From UBA5704 sp036264355 (GTDB lineage: Bacteria; Acidobacteriota; Thermoanaerobaculia; Multivoradales; UBA5704): a stretch of DNA of 24,165 bases. Shown piece after piece: positions 9,301-16,369 of this stretch; the stretch's first letter is position 1; each line of letters begins with the position of its first letter. The position numbers and the translations under genes are program-made. The DNA is taken from the NCBI GenBank assembly GCA_036264355.1, contig DATARD010000406.1:1-24165 (forward strand), given 5' to 3'. Below the pieces are notes generated by a model, which was not told the DNA's origin, made no database searches, and was given only the letters and a program-made list of their open reading frames with translations.

Positions 9301-10248
9301 GCGGTCTATGCCCAGCGCCAGCTCTGGGAAGAGGTCGGCGCGCTCCACCGGCGGGACGGCGAGAGCCGCGTCTACCGGGTCGACCTCGATCATCTCGGCC
9401 GTGCCACGCTGATCTTCGGCGACGGGGTGAGCGGCGCGCGCCTGCCGAGCGGCCGCGACAACGTGGTGGCCACCTACCGCACCGGCATGTCGTCCCGCAC
9501 GGTGGTGGCGGGCGGCCTGAGCCTGCTCGCCACCCGGCCGCTCGGGCTCGACACGGTCGCCAATCCGTTGCCGTCCTCCCCGGGAGCGCCGGCGGAGAGC
9601 CGCGAGGAGATCCGCTACCGCGCGCCGCGCAAGCTGTACACCCTCGGCCGGATCGTGTCGCTCAAGGACTTCGAGGACTTCGCCCTGGAATACCCCGGAG
9701 TCGAAAAAGCGGGTGCCTGGGGGATCATCGCCGGTGGCAGCCGGGCGGTGCAGATCACCCTCGCCGCTCCCGGCGGCGTGCCCATCCCCGCGGGGAGCGC
9801 GCTGATCCGCGATCTCCTCGGCGCCATCCAGAGCAACCGCGCTTTCGACAGCCCGGTCACCGTCCAGAGCTACCGGCCGGTGCGGGTGCTCGTCGCGGCG
9901 AGCATCCAGGTGGCGCCGGGGTTCCTGTGGGACGACGTGCGCAAGGACGTCCTGGCCGCGGTGGCGGACCAGTTCGGCTTCGTGCGCGCGAGCTTCGAAG
10001 GCAGCATCAGCGCGGCGGCAGTGGTCAGCGCCATGCAAGGCGTGCGCGGTGTCCGCGCGGTGGACCTCGACCGCTTCTCCTGGGCCGGCCGCGGCGCCGA
10101 CGGAGCCGATGGCGACGGCTCCGGCGGAGACGGCGAGCCCCGCGAGCGCCGGGCGGCGCCGCCGTCTCTCGACCCGGTGACGCAGGAGATCCTGCCCGCC
10201 GAGCTGGTCCTGCTCGATCCGCCGGACCTCACGGGGCTCGCGCCATGA
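6328..10248 (+). CDS. Baseplate J-like protein with inserted Asp-box (BNR) beta-propeller
   Basis: A 1306-residue second baseplate assembly protein (Afp12-type position). The N-terminus has the family core at about residues 60-110 (WLVALVKSWATVADVLTFYQERI, EGYLRTALEDRSVHELVQMIGYRPRPG). The later J-like part lies at about 1010-1150 (VDLDHLGRATLIFGDGVSGARLPSG, then ATYRTGMSS and YTLGRIVSLKDFEDFA). Between the two, residues about 300-640 form repeated units of about 40-60 residues ending in Asp-box motifs: SVDGGATW, STDQGEIW, SADAGRSW, STNGGRRW, STDGGDHW and SIDHGVTW, with a degenerate seventh at the start (SGDAGW). That predicts a seven-bladed propeller; the family sequence resumes at DLDGIVPNLAAGSWIALRPG. 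A sialidase is unlikely, as no catalytic pattern is evident. A ligand-binding or structural role on the baseplate rim is inferred. SD GAGGAGGG precedes the start. Confidence 0.85.
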   Translation: MARFARPVNRPGRQSLSYRAGTYDGFVREMLDRLVLSMQSAPREVSSEVEDRLKRVIRINVASPDDWLVALVKSWATVADVLTFYQERIIQEGYLRTALEDRSVHELVQMIGYRPRPGVAGSADLAINVTQVKGLPDEIEMPPRLVVRSVPPPGAEPQIFETIEGLRARASWNLLRPPLQSVEQTPELTGAATSLKLLGTGNGLSTGSAILVLGNLAGQPVRIFRLLTGVKIQPGASGSAPYTEIAWSLPLAADLPQEAIKELEVLAFRQQYGLFGQNAPVWGELPAEMRQQVQTVDGGVLLSGDAGWEPRNRGLPANAVIQCLAVDAEGNLFAGTAGDGIYRSVDGGATWKASRRGLQQLDVQTVIPGPHGVLFAGTPAGGVYRSTDQGEIWEVTSSPVVIHPRRRLFRSKKAQPGPLPATTVRTLAAVRWGDVPMLFAGTDSGVFRSADAGRSWLAANRGLPDTDADTGLTDVVVSALAPLPEKNLIYAGTARGVFQSTNGGRRWHPVNRGIPATDPFTGVSLTPVHPLVAYRERQHDTLNLFAGTARGLFRSTDGGDHWQRAALPVVGGSGGMPEILSLAVIDDKAALVTRVYAGLPDGLWSSIDHGVTWSPVHLGGARRVVAVAGGPDGAAVVATPFTGFSRDWPDFRIRGHEIDLDGIVPNLAAGSWIALRPGEASGATAVGVYRIRRVYTVLRRDFSLTATVTRVEVADPDPLLASFDLRQTRASVQSEALGLRPNIVFAVVAAVGVLRAELLTLGSRRKVIVMGRTLPEAFSGISEPANLVGARLGRLRDQLSEVNPASEVTIRFWLGARGDRLPDVQERMPAAKLQEVLSALIAQAQSDHALGVAHTETGTSGAGRLAATLGSSKLWNSTLRVTLEIEVAGDFTGMTLLAAELADCLSVPENVSPPGEEHPIYVVRLPRPGTHPLVLDASTLQVCGNVVAATEGVTVGQEVLGDGDAAAANQMFGLAQPPAFVRGAGGPRSTLAVYAQRQLWEEVGALHRRDGESRVYRVDLDHLGRATLIFGDGVSGARLPSGRDNVVATYRTGMSSRTVVAGGLSLLATRPLGLDTVANPLPSSPGAPAESREEIRYRAPRKLYTLGRIVSLKDFEDFALEYPGVEKAGAWGIIAGGSRAVQITLAAPGGVPIPAGSALIRDLLGAIQSNRAFDSPVTVQSYRPVRVLVAASIQVAPGFLWDDVRKDVLAAVADQFGFVRASFEGSISAAAVVSAMQGVRGVRAVDLDRFSWAGRGADGADGDGSGGDGEPRERRAAPPSLDPVTQEILPAELVLLDPPDLTGLAP

Positions 10249-12503
10249 GCACCGCGCGTCCCCGTCTCTACGACCTGCTGCCGGCCTACATCCGGTACCG
10301 CGACGCCTACGAGGGCGAGCCGCTGCGCACCCTCATGGCGGCGCTCGAATTTCCGTTCGGGGTGATCCTCGAAGACCTCGATGCTCTCTATCGCGGCTGG
10401 TTCATCGAAACCTGCGAAGACTGGCAGGTGCCTTACATCGGCGACCTGGTCGGTGTGCGCGGCCTGGAGCACGCGCGCCAGCCGCTGCCCAGCCAGCGCA
10501 CCGGGGTGGCGAACGCCCTCGCCTACCGCCGCAGCAAGGGCACTCCGGCGGCTTTGGAACGGGCCGCGGCCGATGCCACCGGATGGGCGTGCCACGCCGT
10601 CGACTACCGCCGGGCGCTCGCCGCCACGGCCTCCTTCCTCGATCCGGCCGGCACGGTGGCGGCAGGCGGCACGGCCGACCTGCGACGGATCGGCGGCCTG
10701 GACGGCCTCGGCGGCCCGTTCAACCTCCTCGCCCACAGCGCCGATCTGCGGCCCTCCGATCCGTCCAATCCTCCCCTGGGCGACCGCGGCGGCTTCCACC
10801 TGCTCAACCTCGGGCTGGCCTTCTGGCGCCTGGAGAGCTTCCCGGTGTCCGGCGGCACGCCGCACGAGGTGGTCGCGGGCGCCGGCTACACGTTCCACCC
10901 CTTCGGCATCGACGTCCCGCTGTTCAACCCGCCGCAGACCGCCGTCCCTTCGGTCTACACTACCACCGAGCGGCAGTTGCCGGCGCCGTTGCGCCGCGCG
11001 GCTCTCGCCGCCGACCTCGCGGCCCGCCGCCGCGGCGAGCCGGAAGCCTTTGGCGGCAACGGATTCTTCTCCGAGGATCCGGCCTTCCGGATCCTGGTCA
11101 GCGCGGCCGGCGAGACGGGCTTCGCTCCGCTCCCTCCGGCCGCCCTGGAGATCTGCGATCTCAAGGACTGGACGGCACCGGCCGAGGTGGACGCCGCGGC
11201 CCGGGTCGCCGTCGATCCGGAGCGCGGCCGCTTGCTTTTTCTCACCGCCGAGCCCGGGCGGCGGGTGCGGGTGGACTACAGCTACGGCCTGAGCATGGAT
11301 CTCGGCGGCGGCCCCTACGCCCGGCAGGCGGGAGACGAATCGTCCAATTCATCGACAGAAACCGCCGAGCCCCCCGTGCCGGCCTGGCGAGCCCTGGTGG
11401 CACAGGACTGCGTGCCGCGCTATGACGCGGTCGAGAAGGTGCACTACTTCCCCACCCTGGGAGCCGCCCTCCAGGCGTGGAGCGCCGGCCGGCCGCTGCC
11501 CATTCCGCCGCCCAACCGCAGCGTGGTGACGCCGCGCAGCGGCCTCATCCTGATCTGCGACAGCGGCACCTATGAAGTGGGCCAGCCGGTGAACGTCAAA
11601 GGGCGGTGGCTGGCGATCCAGGCTGCCGCGGGCTGCTGTCCGGCGGTGCGCGGCGATCTGGAGGTCGTGGGCTCGCCGGCCCGCATGCTGGAGGCGGCGG
11701 AGCCGGTCCCCGACAGCCTGGTGCCGCGCACCGGCGAGAGCCCGGCGGACTCCGTATTCCGCCAGAGCCAGCTCGTCCTCGGCGGCTTGTGGGTCGAGGG
11801 TGGCGTGCAGGTCACGGGGAGCGCCTCGCTGGTCCTGGAGCACTGCACCATCGCGCCGGTGATCCCCGGCCGGACGGCGTTCGCGGTCCGCTACGTCGCC
11901 GAGGAGGAGCGCGCCGAGACGATCGCCGGCGTGCAGGCGGCGGAGCGCACCGTCGTGCGGGCGGTCCGCTGCATCCTGGGCGGCCTCGATCTCGCGGCAC
12001 GGTCGGTGGAGCTCGACCTGGTGGACTGTCTCGTCGACGGTGGCGGCGGCAAGGCGATCGACGGCTCCCACGCCGCCGCCCGGCTCGTCCGCTGCACGGT
12101 CTTCGGCGAGGTCGTCCTGAGCCGTCTCTCTTTCGCCACCGACGTCCTCTTCGAGCGGCGCCTGCGCGTCAACGTGCCGAGTGAGGGAACGATCCGTTTC
12201 AGCTATCTTCCGTCCGGATCGCGGACACCGCCCCAGGAGCGCTGCATCGGCGGTGGAGCGCAGGTCAAGGAGCCGGGCACCGGCCTGGCGGCGCCGGTGT
12301 TCACCGCGCGGGCGTTCGGCAATCCGGCCTACGCCCAGCTCAGCCCGGACGCCTCCTTCGAGCTTCGCCACGGCGGCGAGGACGGCAATGAGATCGGCGT
12401 CTACAACAGTTTGCGGCAGAGCGACCGGCTGGCCAGCCTGGCGACGGTGCTCGACGAGCTCCTGCCCTGGGGCATGAACGCTCGCGTCTCGTTCGTCACC
12501 TGA
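10245..12503 (+). CDS. P2 gpI-like tail protein with C-terminal beta-helix-like region
   Basis: A 752-residue tail protein. Residues 1-110 match the tail protein I family: RLYDLLPAYIRYRDA, a PLRTLM...FGVILEDLDALYRGWFIETC segment, WQVPYIGDLVGV, then the RRSKGTPAALE motif. Tail protein I normally links baseplate wedges to fibres. Around residues 340-360 is VRVDYSYGLSMDLGGGPYAR, common in the long eCIS-associated versions. From about 425 to 690 the sequence is a run of short beta-strands (for example LILICDSGTYEVGQPVNVKG and repeated SLVLEHCTI / VRAVRCILGGLDL / VELDLVDCLVD units), suggesting a right-handed parallel beta-helix as in pectate-lyase-like folds. The last 70 residues, with GGEDGNEIGVYNSL and a final VSFVT, match the usual C-terminal cap of these proteins. 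The ATG at 10245 forms an ATGA overlap with the upstream stop; longer upstream extension of this frame is inside the previous gene. Confidence 0.78.
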   Translation: MSTARPRLYDLLPAYIRYRDAYEGEPLRTLMAALEFPFGVILEDLDALYRGWFIETCEDWQVPYIGDLVGVRGLEHARQPLPSQRTGVANALAYRRSKGTPAALERAAADATGWACHAVDYRRALAATASFLDPAGTVAAGGTADLRRIGGLDGLGGPFNLLAHSADLRPSDPSNPPLGDRGGFHLLNLGLAFWRLESFPVSGGTPHEVVAGAGYTFHPFGIDVPLFNPPQTAVPSVYTTTERQLPAPLRRAALAADLAARRRGEPEAFGGNGFFSEDPAFRILVSAAGETGFAPLPPAALEICDLKDWTAPAEVDAAARVAVDPERGRLLFLTAEPGRRVRVDYSYGLSMDLGGGPYARQAGDESSNSSTETAEPPVPAWRALVAQDCVPRYDAVEKVHYFPTLGAALQAWSAGRPLPIPPPNRSVVTPRSGLILICDSGTYEVGQPVNVKGRWLAIQAAAGCCPAVRGDLEVVGSPARMLEAAEPVPDSLVPRTGESPADSVFRQSQLVLGGLWVEGGVQVTGSASLVLEHCTIAPVIPGRTAFAVRYVAEEERAETIAGVQAAERTVVRAVRCILGGLDLAARSVELDLVDCLVDGGGGKAIDGSHAAARLVRCTVFGEVVLSRLSFATDVLFERRLRVNVPSEGTIRFSYLPSGSRTPPQERCIGGGAQVKEPGTGLAAPVFTARAFGNPAYAQLSPDASFELRHGGEDGNEIGVYNSLRQSDRLASLATVLDELLPWGMNARVSFVT

Positions 12504-12524
12504 ACGAGCGCTTCGAGGAGAGTA

Positions 12525-15500
12525 ATGAAAGGAACCCTGCAGGGCGATTTCAGCCGATTCCCCTTCCACCGCCGGAAGCGCTACAGCGCCGTGCGGATGC
12601 AGCAGGGGAGGGTGCAGCTCGACTCCGACTGGAACGAGCAGGCCGACATCCTGGAGCAGCGTATCCGTGCCGCGGCGGCCGACCTGATCGGACCCGCCGG
12701 CGCGCCGGTGCCGGGCGGCTTCGAGATGACCGCGGGGCGCCACGGCCTGGAGCTCGGTGCGGAGCAGCACTTCGTGCAGATCGGCGAGCCCGGCTTCAAG
12801 GGCTTCCTGCTGCCGGAAGGAGCGGGCGGCGAGCACGGCTCGACCCTCGAGATCCAGGTGCTGCCGCGGCTCCCCGGGCAGATCGTCGGCTGCTGGACGC
12901 GGCGCGAGGGCGAGGTCAAATGGAAGCCGGTCTACTCCCTGCACCTCGACGGCGGCGTGCTGCGCCTCCTGCGCATGAACCTCTCCGCTCTGAGCGCCTC
13001 CGAGCGCTGGGACCTGACCGACCGTCTGCGCCACATCGCGCTGACCTGGGGACCCGAGGGGACCAGCATCCTGCTCGACGGCGAGACCGTGGCGAGCGAC
13101 GGCATCGGCTTCGGCGTTCCTTCCGGCCGCACCCTGCTCATCGTGGGCTCCAACCAGAAACCGTTCTTCGCCGGCACCTTCTGTGAGCTCCGCCTCTGGC
13201 GGGGGAGCCGCACGGCGGCGGAGCTGGAGCATCACCGCGACCGCCGGCTGGACGGCGACGAGCCCGGCCTGGTCGGACTCTGGCGCTTCGACGAGGCGGA
13301 AAACGGCGTCATCCAGGACCGCAGCCCGTCCGGCAACGACGCGCACATCACCGGCTCCGGCCGGCCGCCGCGCCGCCTCCCGGTCGATTTCCAGGTCGGC
13401 GCCGGCCGCTATTACGTCGACGGCGTCCTCTGCGAGAGCGCGCAGGCCGAGCGGCTCACCGCGCAGCCCGATCTTCCCTCCGGTGGACCGGCCGGCAGCT
13501 CAGACAGCGCCGTACCGCAGCCGCGCGGCACCGAGCGCGAGCACCACATCTTCTATCTCGACGTCTGGGAGCGCTCCATCTCCGCGGTCGAAGATCCCGA
13601 CATCCGGGAGACCGCGCTGGGCGGAGCCGACACCGCGACGCGCAGCCGGGTGGTGTCCCAGGTCCGTTCCGCTCTGGTGACCACCGCGTGGTCGCAGAGC
13701 CCGAGCGTGCCGGAGATCCACGAAGAGTGGCACCGGCTGATCGCTCCGGAGCTGGAACGCGGGCGCCTGCAGGCCCGGCGCCGGCCGCTCGCACCGCAGA
13801 AGCTCGACAATCTGCTCTACCGGATCGAGGTGCACGACGGCGGCGACGGCCGCGACGCCGCGGTCAAGCCCCTCGGACCGGGCGACGGCAAGGTGGTCAC
13901 CCTGGAGCAGTGGGACGGCGGCTGGCGCCGCGGCCAGGCGGTCGAGATCTTCCAGGACGGCGCCGCGCCGCAAGACCCGCCGCGCCACACGGCTCTCGTC
14001 ACCGCCCTCGATCCCGAACAGCAGACCCTGACCCTCGACAGCGCCCCGGGGGCGGCCCTGCGCACCAAGGTCGAGCTGCGCATCCGGCGCATCGCCACCT
14101 TCAAATGGTCGCGCAACAACGCTTCCGTGATCTTCCCGGTCCAGAAGATGGATGCCGCGAGCGGCGTCGTGCGGCTCCTCCCGTCGCCCCGCGGCACCCA
14201 GGACCTCAAAGAGAAGGATTGGGTGGAAGTGGTCGACGACCACCTCGCCCTCCGCCAGGGCGCCGCGCCGCTCTGCCGCGTCGACCGCGTCGATCCGCTG
14301 ATCCACCAGGTCGTCCTGCGGCCGACGCCGCCCCCCGGGGTCGGCGCCGAGCCCTCACGCCATCCGCTCATCCGCCTGTGGGATCAGCGCGGCGAGGGGA
14401 CCCCTGGAATCACCGCCTGGGGCGTCGTGCCGGCCACCGGCGGCGACTGGCAGGAGATCGAGGCCGGCATCCAGGTGCGCTTCGCCTACGACGCGCCCTA
14501 CCGCAGCGGCGACTATTGGTGGATCACCGCCCGCACCCTGTCGCAGGATCAGCAGATCGACTGGCCGCGCGACAGCCAGGGAACGCCGCGGGTGCTGCCG
14601 CCGCACGGCGTCGAGCGCCGCCTTTCACCGCTCGCGCTCCTCACCTACGAGCCGGACGGCTACCAGCTCCTCGACCTGCGCCGGGTCTTCCAGCCGCTCA
14701 GCGAAGGGGCGGTCAGCAAGGCCGGCGACTCGATGCACGGCGACCTCGACATCCGCGCCAACCTGCGGGTGAGCGGCGATCTGGAAGTCAAGGGGCGCTC
14801 CGACCTGGGCGCGATCTACGGCACCCTGCACAGCCGCGACGCCGTCCACACGGCGCAGATCGCGGACCGCTCGGTGACCCCGGAGAAGCTCTCCACCACG
14901 GTCGGTGTGGTGCCGGTGGAGCACTCCATCCTCGGTCCCACCGCCGAGCCGCCGGAGGGCTACACCTACAGCCGCTGGGCGATGACCCTGATCCACGAAG
15001 AGCCCTGCTGGGTGGACCGCCGGCAGATGCCGGGCGGCCCGCCCGGTCCGCTGGTCAGCGCGGCGCTCGGCAGCAAGGTTTACATCCTGCTCGAATCCGG
15101 AGTGCTCTGGGCCTATGAGCCGCGGAGCAACGGTTGGCAGCGGCGCAAAGACCTGCCGGCCGCCGTGCGCGGCTGCTCTCTGGCGGCTCTCGCCGGCAAG
15201 CTCCATGTGGTGGGAGGCGTCGATCCCACCGGCCGGTGCAGCGCCCGGCATTTCGAATACGATCCGGCGGCCGACGACTGGACCGAGCGGGGAGGGCTGG
15301 CGACCGCGCGCACCGCCTTCGCGCTGGCCGCCTGCCGCGACCGCCTGCACGCCCTCGGCGGCCTGCGCGAATCCGCCACCGGCAAGTGCGTCACCGCCCG
15401 CCACGAATCCTGGGAGCCGATGACCGGCATCTGGAGCCCGCGGCAACCGCTGCCGAACCGCGTCTCCGGCCTGGGAGCGGCCACGGTGGGCGATCGCATC

Positions 15501-15989
15501 CACATCGTGGGAGGCGAGCACCGCTCCATTCAAGGAAGAGGCCGGCATTTGCTCACCGGCGAGCACCACCAATACCACCCGGCGACCGACCGTTGGATCC
15601 TCGGCAAAGCGCCGCTGCCGGCCCCACGGCGCAACGTCCGTCTCGTCGCGGTCTACGGCCGTCTCTACGCCGTGGGAGGAGAAGGGGATCTGGGCTGGCT
15701 CTCCGATTTCGACGTCTACGATCCCGCCACCGACGGCTGGCTGGCCTACCCGCCGCTGCACGAGCCGGTCAATCATCCCGGAGTCGCCGCCCTCGACGGC
15801 GCGGTCTACGTGGTCGGCGCCCTGCGCGCCGGCGCCGCTCTGGTCGAAGAGTGCGAGGTCGCCCTCCGCCTCTACCTCCACCGCCGCGGTGCGGACCGCT
15901 CCGCCGCCACGGTGCAGCCTGCTCCGGAGAGGCCGGCCGCCGCCCAGCCGGAGGACGGGACGCCCTGGGAGGAGCTGGACCTGGGGTAA
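12525..15989 (+). CDS. DUF6519-type protein with LamG-like and Kelch domains
   Basis: A 1154-residue multidomain protein at the end of the baseplate cluster. Residues 1-75 carry the DUF6519 opening (GDFSRFPFHRRKRYSAVRMQ, then QGRVQLDSDWNEQADI). About 77-281 looks like a LamG/concanavalin-type jelly roll (LRHIALTWGPEGTSILLDGE, FAGTFCELRLWRGSRTAAEL, GLWRFDEAENG). DUF6519 sequence resumes to about 720 (YYVDGVL, IFYLDVWER, FKWSRNNASVIFP, YWWITARTLSQD). About 727-790 is fibre-like (GDSMHGDLDIRANLRVSGDL, IADRSVTPEKLS). About 840-1115 holds six Kelch-type blades with repeated VVGG or VGGE turns and Trp-containing strands (DPAADDWTERGGL, HPATDRWILGKAPLP, DPATDGWLAYPPL). The tail is Pro/Ala-rich. It is a good candidate for a host-recognition or fibre component; that role is inferred. 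SD GAGGAGAG lies 4 bases before the ATG. Confidence 0.75.
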   Translation: MKGTLQGDFSRFPFHRRKRYSAVRMQQGRVQLDSDWNEQADILEQRIRAAAADLIGPAGAPVPGGFEMTAGRHGLELGAEQHFVQIGEPGFKGFLLPEGAGGEHGSTLEIQVLPRLPGQIVGCWTRREGEVKWKPVYSLHLDGGVLRLLRMNLSALSASERWDLTDRLRHIALTWGPEGTSILLDGETVASDGIGFGVPSGRTLLIVGSNQKPFFAGTFCELRLWRGSRTAAELEHHRDRRLDGDEPGLVGLWRFDEAENGVIQDRSPSGNDAHITGSGRPPRRLPVDFQVGAGRYYVDGVLCESAQAERLTAQPDLPSGGPAGSSDSAVPQPRGTEREHHIFYLDVWERSISAVEDPDIRETALGGADTATRSRVVSQVRSALVTTAWSQSPSVPEIHEEWHRLIAPELERGRLQARRRPLAPQKLDNLLYRIEVHDGGDGRDAAVKPLGPGDGKVVTLEQWDGGWRRGQAVEIFQDGAAPQDPPRHTALVTALDPEQQTLTLDSAPGAALRTKVELRIRRIATFKWSRNNASVIFPVQKMDAASGVVRLLPSPRGTQDLKEKDWVEVVDDHLALRQGAAPLCRVDRVDPLIHQVVLRPTPPPGVGAEPSRHPLIRLWDQRGEGTPGITAWGVVPATGGDWQEIEAGIQVRFAYDAPYRSGDYWWITARTLSQDQQIDWPRDSQGTPRVLPPHGVERRLSPLALLTYEPDGYQLLDLRRVFQPLSEGAVSKAGDSMHGDLDIRANLRVSGDLEVKGRSDLGAIYGTLHSRDAVHTAQIADRSVTPEKLSTTVGVVPVEHSILGPTAEPPEGYTYSRWAMTLIHEEPCWVDRRQMPGGPPGPLVSAALGSKVYILLESGVLWAYEPRSNGWQRRKDLPAAVRGCSLAALAGKLHVVGGVDPTGRCSARHFEYDPAADDWTERGGLATARTAFALAACRDRLHALGGLRESATGKCVTARHESWEPMTGIWSPRQPLPNRVSGLGAATVGDRIHIVGGEHRSIQGRGRHLLTGEHHQYHPATDRWILGKAPLPAPRRNVRLVAVYGRLYAVGGEGDLGWLSDFDVYDPATDGWLAYPPLHEPVNHPGVAALDGAVYVVGALRAGAALVEECEVALRLYLHRRGADRSAATVQPAPERPAAAQPEDGTPWEELDLG

Positions 15990-16021
15990 AGGACACAAAG
16001 GACACAAAGGACTTAAAGGAC
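15988..16021. repeat. 9-nt tandem repeat, left array
   Basis: Three full units and one partial unit of a 9-nt repeat: AAAGGACAC, AAAGGACAC, AAAGGACTT, AAAGGAC. The first unit begins inside the TAA stop codon of the upstream gene (15987-15989). It is the left arm of the hairpin at 15988-16095. Confidence 0.9.
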
Positions 16022-16051
16022 AAGAACCGTCTCGCGGTCGCCGTTCTTGCA

Positions 16052-16095
16052 GTCCTTTATGTCTTTTAGGTCCTTTAGGTCCTTTTGTCCTTTTT
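16052..16095. repeat. 9-nt tandem repeat, right array (inverted)
   Basis: Five 8-9 nt units in the opposite orientation to the left array: GTCCTTTAT, GTCTTTTAG, GTCCTTTAG, GTCCTTTT, GTCCTTTTT. Read on the minus strand they are AAAGGAC-type units like those at 15988-16021. Together the two arrays form an extended imperfect inverted repeat. Confidence 0.9.
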
Positions 16096-16369
16096 CTCCT
16101 GCCCCCCTACACGATCATCAGCCGCTCGGCTTCTTCGCGCAGGCGGCTTTCGATGTCGGGCTTCGCCGGCCCGTCTCAACCTTGGAAGGCCGTGGCAGAA
16201 CCGATTGCCGGCAACAGTCCAGCCGCGTTCCACAACCGCTGAGACGTCCCGACCGGCCGTGGACGCCGATACTTGGTCGGACAAGGTCCGGGACGTCTCT
16301 ACGCACCGTTTTGCCAGATTGCAATCCTGGCGACCTGGCAGAACCTCGGGGCGCAGGTTTCTCGGTCAC
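16096..16369. other. Convergent intergenic region with small inverted and direct repeats; no gene recognised
   Basis: About 270 bases between the hairpin and the TIR-SAVED stop. An 11-bp perfect inverted repeat, GAGACGTCCCG (16241-16251) and CGGGACGTCTC (16289-16299), encloses a further CCGACC/GGTCGG pair. A third related CGTCTCA lies at 16172-16178. TGGCAGAACC is directly repeated at 16193-16202 and 16336-16345. On the minus strand a 22-codon frame ending at the TAG at 16107-16109 has coding-like, antitoxin-like helix composition but no start or remaining gene body. Nothing else is supportable. Confidence 0.5.

Larger units (their letters stand above)
15988..16095. terminator. Long hairpin between convergent operons, probable bidirectional terminator
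   Basis: The arms at 15988-16027 and 16043-16095 are imperfect reverse complements. The apex is a perfect 7-bp stem, CAAGAAC (16021-16027) with GTTCTTG (16043-16049), around a 15-nt loop. The plus-strand transcript ends the right arm in a run of five T (16091-16095), as a rho-independent terminator would; the minus-strand transcript has a weaker A/T-rich end. It sits right at the stop of the baseplate cluster and downstream of the minus-strand CRISPR operon. Termination is inferred from position and shape; a REP-like mobile repeat is an alternative. Confidence 0.6.

Noticed and set aside
6121..10038. 1305-codon open frame on the minus strand
   Set aside because: It is antisense to the propeller-bearing baseplate gene and has the same low-complexity Arg/Gly/Ala/His composition. 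The plus-strand product has clear domains.
9153..10244. Upstream extension of the tail-I-like frame
   Set aside because: This part overlaps the preceding baseplate gene in another frame and translates to Arg/Gly-rich noise; the ATG at 10245 with the ATGA overlap is the real start.
12525..15989. Kelch region considered as a galactose-oxidase-type enzyme
   Set aside because: No copper-ligand Tyr/His arrangement is evident; only the structural Kelch repeats are seen.
15988..16095. Tandem units considered as a CRISPR array
   Set aside because: Units are 9 nt with no spacers and are arranged as an inverted pair, unlike 24-40 nt repeats with unique spacers.
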